11,066 bases of DNA from JAAYBT01 sp964404395 (GTDB lineage: Bacteria; Bacillota; Clostridia; Acetivibrionales; DTU013). The stretch's first letter is position 1; each line of letters begins with the position of its first letter. The notes under the pieces are model-generated. The model was not told the origin of the DNA and did no database searches. It was given only the letters and a program-made list of their open reading frames with translations. Of the stretch, positions 5,838 through 11,066 are shown one piece after another. Made by a program: the position numbers and the translations under genes. The stretch lies in assembly GCA_964404395.1 (NCBI GenBank), contig CAYOKA010000071.1, positions 1 to 11,066 of the forward strand, given 5' to 3'.

Positions 5838-7842
5838 CTAAATTCATACTATCCCCGAATATCTCATGGGCAAGCTCTACTTCTCTTTGCTTGCATGTAA
5901 AAAGAATAATTTGCTTATCATAAACCTTATGTAAATATTCTAACGCAAGTGCTGTCCTCTTGTCATCAAATTGCGAAAAAACCTCATCCATGATTAATGG
6001 CAAGGCTTCCCCACCGGATGACAGTACCTGAGACATAGCAAGTCTAAGCGCCAGATACATCTGATCCGCTGTGGCACCGCTAAGTTCAAGCACATTTTTC
6101 ACATTTCCGTCCTCAGGAGCTGACACTCTGAGCGAGAGCCTGTCATTTCCTCTCAGGTCGGCATATCTACCTGCCGTAAGACCTGAAATAATCTCACTCA
6201 TGCTTTTATTGATATCTGGAGTAAATGTCCGCCTGATTTCATGGCCGGCATCCATCAGTACGTCACGGGCCAGCACCAGCGCTTTTCTTTTATATTTAAG
6301 ATACGCGATTTTCTCTTTTACTGCAACGGTTTCTTCTTCCACCCCTTGCAATTTCTCAACGCTTTCTCCATTGTCTTTTAAAAGCCCTTCACAGTACTTC
6401 TCCTTCATCGCCGCCTCAAGCAAGCCCCCCTTAATCCGCTCCACTTCAGCCTCCCAAGCTCTTTCCAGGCTCACTGTGTCTGAATCATATATTTTTACAT
6501 CCAGATCTTTATGGCAAAAATGACCTGCTTGACTGCCGTCCATCTTTAGCGCGGCATCGATTCCCAGTTCCAGCTTTTCACTCAGCTCATCCAGCCTTAA
6601 GCCAATTTTCTGCAATTCGGGTGCGACAGAAGTAGAAAAAAGTCCCGTGACTCGGTTTTGTTGGTCACGATTCTGTTTGACATGCACAGGATTTTGTTGG
6701 CTTTGGCCTTGGCTTTGGCTAACTTTTGGAGCAGACCTCATTTTTAGGAGTTTTATTCCTGCAACACAGGAAATTAACATACAGGTGCTATAAATAATGG
6801 GTAGAATCCAGTTCCTTCGAATATCCATGGTTATAGCTGAATGAACGATCAGTATGGCAAATAAAATCGCCGCTGTAAGACATATCAAAGGGATTGTTAT
6901 TCCTCCCTTCTTTCCCGCACACCTTTCCGTACGTCCTCTTACCCGTTTCAGCGGCAAGTCCTCCTGCAAACTCTCTGCCTGCTTATCATACAGCTCGCTT
7001 TCCAGCTCCTTCATTTTTCTGGCTGTTTCCTTTAGCTCAGCCTCTTTTATTAAGTTGGCATCCAGTTCCTTTCTTATATCGATGAGGCCGCCAATATGCT
7101 TCAGATATCGCTCCTCTGTTTCCAGCCTGCTACAAAGAGTTCTGGCCTCAAGCATTTCCTCATGTACACAAATCCTTCTGCTTTGCTCCTTCAGCAGTCT
7201 ATCCCGCTCCCCTTCCAACTGCTTCAGCCTGGCTTCAAGCTTATCCAAGGGCTGTATTCTGGTCCTACTCGTCCCGACATGATTTTTTAGTGCATCCGTT
7301 AACGCCTTTTCCGCACTGAGAAAGGATATTTCCTCAAACCCCGTGCCGCTGACATTGGAAAGCTTGGAAGCAAGTGTCGTTGAACTGTCTTCATCCAGCC
7401 GAACTTTCATCTGTCTGATAAAAGCAGTCCTCTCAAATGTCCTCTCATCCATGCCCATGTGCTGCAACGTGAACAAAGGTAGCTTGTCCCTTCCAATTTC
7501 AAAAGAATCAGTAACATTTTCATATGAGCTGTCAAAGATACGAACAGTTCCACTATCAAAATTCCGCTCCACTCTGAAGCCCCTACCGTCCTCAAGAGTG
7601 TATAGCAAGGCTCCTGAGTAGGGAGCACCATCCCAGGGCTTGAATCGCTTTTGAGGCGTCCTCAGGCCGTTCAATCTTTGTCTGCCTGATTTCAGTCCAT
7701 AAAGCATCCCCTGAATAAACCATTGAAGAGTAGTCTTCCCTGCCTCATTACATCCATATATGATATTCATCCCGTCTATAAGGGTAACTGTCAAGCCCTT
7801 CAGCTTTCCAAAACCCCTTACCTCGAGCTCGTCTAAATACAT
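5803..7842 (-). CDS. yhaN: YhaN-like SbcC/Rad50-type ATPase with a central membrane hairpin
   Basis: A 679-residue ABC/SMC-type ATPase, partner of the metallo-nuclease encoded just upstream; the pair is expected to process DNA ends or structures as SbcC-SbcD do. The head is split. The N-terminal half has FGKLKG, Walker A GCNEAGKT (30-37) and a Q-loop Gln144 (FIRQMKV). The C-terminal half has the signature LSGATADQ (587-594), Walker B LPLIMDE (614-620) and an FTCKQRE switch region. Coiled coil occupies about 197-300 and 455-525. In place of a CxxC zinc hook, the apex holds two hydrophobic segments (about 314-338 and 345-365), as in YhaN proteins, implying membrane anchoring. It is clearly shorter than B. 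subtilis YhaN (about 960 residues as I recall), mainly in the coiled coil. A Gln/Ser/Asn-rich stretch follows the second segment (about 374-397). The ATG overlaps the end of the nuclease gene by 10 bp and has GAGGGG upstream. Confidence 0.88.
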   Translation of the reverse strand: MYLDELEVRGFGKLKGLTVTLIDGMNIIYGCNEAGKTTLQWFIQGMLYGLKSGRQRLNGLRTPQKRFKPWDGAPYSGALLYTLEDGRGFRVERNFDSGTVRIFDSSYENVTDSFEIGRDKLPLFTLQHMGMDERTFERTAFIRQMKVRLDEDSSTTLASKLSNVSGTGFEEISFLSAEKALTDALKNHVGTSRTRIQPLDKLEARLKQLEGERDRLLKEQSRRICVHEEMLEARTLCSRLETEERYLKHIGGLIDIRKELDANLIKEAELKETARKMKELESELYDKQAESLQEDLPLKRVRGRTERCAGKKGGITIPLICLTAAILFAILIVHSAITMDIRRNWILPIIYSTCMLISCVAGIKLLKMRSAPKVSQSQGQSQQNPVHVKQNRDQQNRVTGLFSTSVAPELQKIGLRLDELSEKLELGIDAALKMDGSQAGHFCHKDLDVKIYDSDTVSLERAWEAEVERIKGGLLEAAMKEKYCEGLLKDNGESVEKLQGVEEETVAVKEKIAYLKYKRKALVLARDVLMDAGHEIRRTFTPDINKSMSEIISGLTAGRYADLRGNDRLSLRVSAPEDGNVKNVLELSGATADQMYLALRLAMSQVLSSGGEALPLIMDEVFSQFDDKRTALALEYLHKVYDKQIILFTCKQREVELAHEIFGDSMNLVELGCEITEQA

Positions 7843-8954
7843 ACCTTCCCCTCATCAATCGCTTCCATGCCATAATAAAGTGCCTGCATGATCAGCGCTT
7901 TTTCTTCTGTGTCCGAAGCTTCCATCGCCTTGTCAAGCATCTTTCTGACAAACGTGCCTCTGAGGCCGGGTTCCTCCGCAATCTTTTCAAAATCATACTC
8001 CGGTGCGGTCCGGTCAATAATTTTTATATAATAGCCTTTTCCCTTAAGTAATTCTGCGATTAAATTAGTATCCAATTTAAGACCCTGGGAAATATACCCC
8101 AATATTATTATTCTATAAAGATCCTCACTACTACCTGCCTGCTCCAGCTCTGCTGCAATCCGGACAGCAGCCTGTTCACTATTCAAACAACCGGTCACCG
8201 AAACATCAAGGTTATTAAAGCACCTGCGGCACAGTTTCAGAAAGTCGGCCTGTACACTGCTCTGCCCATCCGCTTCCTTTTCAACAGTTGCAATAATAAC
8301 GCCATGATCCCCTTCCTCGTCAAATCCCAGCGGTTCAGGGCTTCCCGCATTGTAAATCCTTTGCTTGGCTCCGGCTCCATGTATCCGGGTGTGAAAGTGA
8401 CCCAGGGCATAATAGTCAAAGCCGTATGCTTCCAGTTCCTCTGACGAAACAGGTGCAAAGGCATCCGTGCTGAAGGGCATATCCAGAGTACCATGATGCA
8501 TGAGGATGTTAATAACAGACTGCTCCAAGCTCCCGACGGGCGGCAGAGCTCCATAAACACGCGTACCGTCCCTATGCTCATAAAAGTCGGCGCCCTCATT
8601 GAGAATATGTACATTGGGAGGCCACTCAAAATCGGAGTAATAAGATCCCGGCACAAATGGGTCGTGATTTCCGGGAATCATCAGAACAGGGATATCCGGT
8701 ATTCTTTCGAATAAGTCACAGATATGGTGAATCGTACTTTTCCTTATATAAGAATGTTCATATAAATCACCGCAGATAAGCAATAAATCTACCTGCTGCG
8801 CAGCTGCTATCTCCACAATCCGGAACAAAACCAGTTTCAGATCGTTGCGTCTTTGCTCAGGCTTGCTGTCTACGCCTGCGCTATCCACGTCTGCCAAAGA
8901 AGTAAACGGCGCATCCAGATGAAGATCACCGCACTGGAGCAGCTTTATCCTCAT
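7833..8954 (-). CDS. yhaO: YhaO/SbcD-like DNA repair metallophosphoesterase
   Basis: A calcineurin-like metallophosphoesterase of 373 residues, the nuclease subunit expected to pair with the downstream YhaN-like ATPase in an Mre11-Rad50-type complex. All metal-binding motifs are present in order: DLH at 10-12 (CGDLHLD), GDLYE at 62-66, GNHDP at 95-99, MHHG at 152-155 and GHFH at 185-188. The C-terminal part, about 235-373, would form the capping and ATPase-docking region and is less recognisable. The protein has no signal peptide or membrane segment. The ATG at 8954 has GAGG only three bases away and a further GAGGG about eleven bases away. The gene lies 15 bp after acpS and overlaps the ATPase gene by 10 bp, so the two subunits are likely translated together. 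The motifs make the enzyme class certain; the YhaO assignment over SbcD rests on the YhaN-type partner with membrane segments. Confidence 0.92.
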   Translation of the reverse strand: MRIKLLQCGDLHLDAPFTSLADVDSAGVDSKPEQRRNDLKLVLFRIVEIAAAQQVDLLLICGDLYEHSYIRKSTIHHICDLFERIPDIPVLMIPGNHDPFVPGSYYSDFEWPPNVHILNEGADFYEHRDGTRVYGALPPVGSLEQSVINILMHHGTLDMPFSTDAFAPVSSEELEAYGFDYYALGHFHTRIHGAGAKQRIYNAGSPEPLGFDEEGDHGVIIATVEKEADGQSSVQADFLKLCRRCFNNLDVSVTGCLNSEQAAVRIAAELEQAGSSEDLYRIIILGYISQGLKLDTNLIAELLKGKGYYIKIIDRTAPEYDFEKIAEEPGLRGTFVRKMLDKAMEASDTEEKALIMQALYYGMEAIDEGKVCI

Positions 8955-8969
8955 TTACCTCACACCCTC

Positions 8970-9347
8970 TCACGTATCAATGACAACATACGCAACGGCA
9001 TATTCACTGCAATGGGAAAGACTAATGTCAATACTCTTTGCGCCCATTTCATTAAAAAGCTCCAAAGCCCTTTGTTTCAACACTACATAGGGCTTACCCT
9101 GTTCGTCGTTCAAGATCTCTATCTGCTTCCACTCAAGACCCTTGGCCATGCCTGTCCCCAATGCCTTTAGCACTGCTTCCTTAGCCGCAAATCTGGCAGT
9201 GTAGCTTTCATACTTTGCATTGTATCTATTTTCACAATAGCTGATTTCGCCGTCGGTAAAAATCCTGTCTCTGAAGCCTTCCAGCTCTGTGATAGACCTT
9301 TTCAGTCTGTTTATTTCAATTATATCGACTCCGCAAAATATCGCCAT
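8970..9347 (-). CDS. acpS: Holo-[acyl-carrier-protein] synthase
   Basis: AcpS, the phosphopantetheinyl transferase that moves the 4'-phosphopantetheine arm from CoA to the conserved serine of apo-acyl carrier protein, essential for fatty acid synthesis. The protein is 125 residues, typical of the short trimeric AcpS family. The metal-binding Asp8 is in CGVDIIEI and Glu57 is in FAAKEAVLKALGTG. The family motifs GLEWKQIEI (70-78) and ISLSHCSEYAVAYV (108-121) are also present. The ATG at 9347 is fixed by the position of GVDIIEI near the N-terminus, yet no Shine-Dalgarno precedes it. The 37-bp gap to the upstream gene contains a perfect 10-bp palindrome, GTGCCGGCAC. It is followed 15 bp later by the yhaO-like gene, and acpS appears to open or sit near the head of that run. 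Nothing in the sequence suggests a defect. Confidence 0.96.
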   Translation of the reverse strand: MAIFCGVDIIEINRLKRSITELEGFRDRIFTDGEISYCENRYNAKYESYTARFAAKEAVLKALGTGMAKGLEWKQIEILNDEQGKPYVVLKQRALELFNEMGAKSIDISLSHCSEYAVAYVVIDT

Positions 9348-9384
9348 AATAAGTTATTTAAGTGCCGGCACAAAACAGATAGTT

Positions 9385-10233
9385 TTAGCTTCTCAGCTTG
9401 CTCTTGCGCCTTTCTTCAAGAACAGTATCCAGTGCCTCCGCTTCGTTGACTACCGTTTCAAGCTGCTCCAGCATTTCCTCATTCTCCACGCTGGATAAAA
9501 TCTGATGCTTGAACACATTCACGGTGCTCTCCATGTAGTCCAGCTTCACACCTATTCTCTCCAATTCCTTCTTTTCATCCTTAAGTCTGGTGATAAGCCT
9601 TTCATCCATTTCAATCACCTTTTTTACCTGCTCGGTCATGCGAATATCCTTAGAAAAGCTGAGCTTTCTGCTGTTGTTATTAAGCCTGGCTGTCACAGCA
9701 CTTACATCCACACTGCTCAATTCACGATTTCTCATACAGAAATTGTTCAGCAGCTTCAAATAGGAAACGACGAGATTTAGCGTCTGCTCAGTTATCTTCT
9801 CTCTGAGGTAACCCTTTTCACCGGCCATATAGGAGTTGTATATATCATTTTTATCCTCCATTACCTTCTTCAGCTTCCGAGCGTAAGCATTATTCGTATG
9901 CCTTCGCGCTTCGCTTGACAGACGGTTGGCCTGACGGTTCAGCTCGCGAATATTTCTAACCTTTTCCTTTTGGTTGAACTCCTCATGAAACTTTTTGCTC
10001 AAAAGCGTTTGAATCACAAAAGCGATATATACAGCAAAGCTCCCCGCCAACGTCAGTGATTCAGTCGTGGACTGACCCAAAACAGCGGGCAACGCTGAAC
10101 CATCGTTCAGTATTGCAGCAACTATAAATGCAGCAATTAATACGCCAATATTTCTCACTTTGAATAATGCGCTAAAAAGCATTCTTGTTCTCATTTTGTT
10201 CAACCATCCGTTCCGCTTTATAAATCTATCCAC
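9385..10233 (-). CDS. Unrecognised two-helix membrane protein with C-terminal coiled coil
   Basis: I do not recognise a family. The predicted protein has up to 282 residues. A basic N-terminus is followed by two hydrophobic segments, about 28-45 (NIGVLIAAFIVAAIL) and about 60-78 (LTLAGSFAVYIAFVIQTLL). The remaining roughly 200 residues are strongly charged and helical, with a probable coiled coil at about 205-275 rich in Lys and Glu, and a basic end. A short outer loop joins the helices, so the long C-terminal part is probably cytoplasmic. It lies downstream of a PspA/IM30-like gene, so a role in membrane-stress response or as an anchor for the PspA-like protein is possible, but this is context only. 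The longest start is a GTG at 10233 without a good ribosome binding site. An ATG at codon 14 (10194) has GGATGG nine bases upstream and is a good alternative; it would leave both membrane segments intact. No enzymatic motif is visible. Confidence 0.75.
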   Translation of the reverse strand: MDRFIKRNGWLNKMRTRMLFSALFKVRNIGVLIAAFIVAAILNDGSALPAVLGQSTTESLTLAGSFAVYIAFVIQTLLSKKFHEEFNQKEKVRNIRELNRQANRLSSEARRHTNNAYARKLKKVMEDKNDIYNSYMAGEKGYLREKITEQTLNLVVSYLKLLNNFCMRNRELSSVDVSAVTARLNNNSRKLSFSKDIRMTEQVKKVIEMDERLITRLKDEKKELERIGVKLDYMESTVNVFKHQILSSVENEEMLEQLETVVNEAEALDTVLEERRKSKLRS

Positions 10234-10238
10234 TATAA

Positions 10239-10295
10239 GGCTTAACCAGTCTACAGCCGCGTAAACTGTAAAGCCTGATACTGTTTACCGTAAAC
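10239..10295 (-). promoter_or_regulatory. Nested inverted repeats in the leader of the membrane-protein gene
   Basis: The half-site GTAAAC occurs three times in alternating orientation: 10261-10266, 10283-10288 (inverted) and 10290-10295. The first pair forms GTAAACTGTA, an 8-base loop, then TACTGTTTAC, ten positions with one mismatch. The second pair forms the perfect palindrome GTTTACCGTAAAC (10283-10295). A third, overlapping pairing joins GGCTT (10239-10243) and TACAG (10252-10256) with CTGTAAAGCC (10266-10275). As DNA this could be an operator; as RNA the pairings exclude one another. The repeats end 6 to 28 bases before the GTG start. No known riboswitch class was recognised, and there is no following T-run to mark a terminator. 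Confidence 0.4.
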
Positions 10296-10391
10296 CTCCA
10301 GCAGCCTTCCATGAAGCCGCAAACCACCCAATGCAAGGATTAACCGTCCTACCGGGGCATTTGGCGATGTAACATGTTTTGGCAAAAGCCT

Positions 10392-11066
10392 TTACTGGGA
10401 CACCTTGTTTTCTGTTTTCTCCTTTACCTCAAAGCCCTGCTCTCCGCTGAGCATCGCTTCCGCCCTGGCCATTGCCCTGTCTCTTGCGGAGCTCATATCA
10501 AGCCTCTTAAGCTTCATATCCATGTTAGTATCACCGAGGGACTCTACAGCATTGGCACGAGCTGTCTTTTTATTGACCAGTTCTCTTGCCCTTTCCATAC
10601 TTTCATTCACACTGCCTACTGTATTAGCTTTTGATGTATATTTTGCATTGACAGAATTGATATTCTCTCTGAGCTGAGCCATTTTAGCCTGCGATTTTAA
10701 GGTCTTTAGCTCATTCAGCTTCGCTGACATCTCGGACTCAAAGATCTTATAATCCTCTCTGATCTTGCTCACTTCAGTCATTGCCGTATCATAGGTCGTC
10801 TTATGTACCTCATAGGTAGCCTGATACTCTTCCTCTTGCATGAGCAGTTCTATTAGCAGCTCCTTGTCCCCCTGCTTCTGAGCCGATTCAGTTCTGGCTT
10901 TAACAGCGGCCAGATTCTTTTCTGCATTTTTCATCTCAATTTTGATTAGCTCTGCATTGGTCTGAATCTCAAGAATCTGCTGCTCTGCTTCCTTCCTTGC
11001 TCTGTCAATCTGCATCTTTACATCTTCAAACAAGAGCTCCGGATTGTTCTCCTCGACTCCGCCTAA
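10392..11066 (-). CDS. PspA/IM30-like protein, 5' end outside the window
   Basis: A long, almost entirely helical protein resembling the PspA/IM30 (phage-shock protein A, Vipp1) family, which forms oligomers on the inner face of the cytoplasmic membrane and protects its integrity. The frame stays open to the window edge. A TTG at 11033 is not needed as the start, because the upstream codons (GGVEENNPELLFEDVK) align with the conserved PspA N-terminal stretch around the xDPEx motif. The gene therefore very likely begins beyond position 11066, and only 224 codons are visible. Heptad-like helices run through the protein. A conserved-looking segment SQAKMAQLRENINSVNAKYT and a later MERARELVNKKTARANAVES match the style of PspA helices. 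No ATPase or membrane segment is present. It ends with TAA at 10392, 158 bp before the membrane-protein gene. The family call rests on pattern, not on an alignment, and other coiled-coil proteins could look similar. Confidence 0.7.
   Translation of the reverse strand, partial: LGGVEENNPELLFEDVKMQIDRARKEAEQQILEIQTNAELIKIEMKNAEKNLAAVKARTESAQKQGDKELLIELLMQEEEYQATYEVHKTTYDTAMTEVSKIREDYKIFESEMSAKLNELKTLKSQAKMAQLRENINSVNAKYTSKANTVGSVNESMERARELVNKKTARANAVESLGDTNMDMKLKRLDMSSARDRAMARAEAMLSGEQGFEVKEKTENKVSQ

Noticed and set aside
6071..7282. Long plus-strand reading frames opposite the YhaN-like gene.
   Set aside because: They are Ser/Leu-rich antisense shadows of a gene whose ATPase motifs are clear on the minus strand.
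10234..10391. A riboswitch in the spacer before the membrane-protein gene.
   Set aside because: The conserved cores I know for TPP, FMN, cobalamin and cyclic di-GMP classes are not present in a convincing order.
10279..10410. A frame one base back from the end of the PspA-like gene stays open for about 37 codons past the stop, suggesting frameshifting or a lost C-terminal extension.
   Set aside because: There is no classic slippery heptamer. The putative extension is rich in Cys and Trp, unlike the charged helical protein. An open run of this length is not unusual by chance.

Overview
The window looks like a chromosomal stretch from an anaerobic, endospore-forming member of the Clostridia (Firmicutes). 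The evidence is a clear YpeB spore-germination protein, a DnaD/DnaB-family plus DnaI-type helicase-loader pair, a YhaO/YhaN-type nuclease module, Shine-Dalgarno motifs of the GGAGG type, and several TTG/GTG starts. A CE7 acetyl esterase at the left end fits a plant-polysaccharide user. I see no rRNA, tRNA, CRISPR array, insertion sequence, transposase or phage gene.

Layout. (1) 2-964, minus: a complete CE7 acetylxylan esterase / cephalosporin-C deacetylase. It diverges across an AT-rich spacer from (2) 1152-3194, plus: a two-gene helicase-loading operon, a DnaD-family protein with a duplicated C-terminal domain (the B. subtilis DnaB architecture) followed by a DnaI-like AAA+ loader. (3) 3237-4628, minus: ypeB, convergent with the loader operon, starting at TTG behind a strong ribosome binding site and with a candidate sigma-G promoter of its own. 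(4) 4779-9347, minus: a tightly packed run of acpS, yhaO-like nuclease, yhaN-like membrane-anchored ATPase and an SH3b + NlpC/P60-like lipoprotein, with gaps of 15 bp or overlaps of 10 and up to 35 bp. (5) 9385-11066, minus: an unrecognised two-helix membrane/coiled-coil protein and, upstream of it, a PspA/IM30-like protein cut by the right window edge. They are separated by 158 bp holding nested inverted repeats.

How the genes may work together. The plus-strand pair would load the replicative helicase. The minus-strand run mixes acyl-carrier-protein activation (acpS), DNA end processing (YhaO/YhaN) and envelope functions. The part that most deserves attention is the lipoprotein upstream of ypeB. 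It has the two-SH3b plus NlpC/P60 layout of YkfC-type cell-wall peptidases, but all three catalytic positions are replaced (Cys to Ala, His to Ser, His to Tyr), so it looks like a pseudoenzyme. It sits where one might expect sleB, the usual partner gene of ypeB in Bacillus, which is absent here. A role in the spore or cortex is inference only.

No wholly new system is evident; most genes fall into known families. The PspA-like/membrane-protein pair with its structured leader and the dead NlpC/P60 lipoprotein are the least explained parts.
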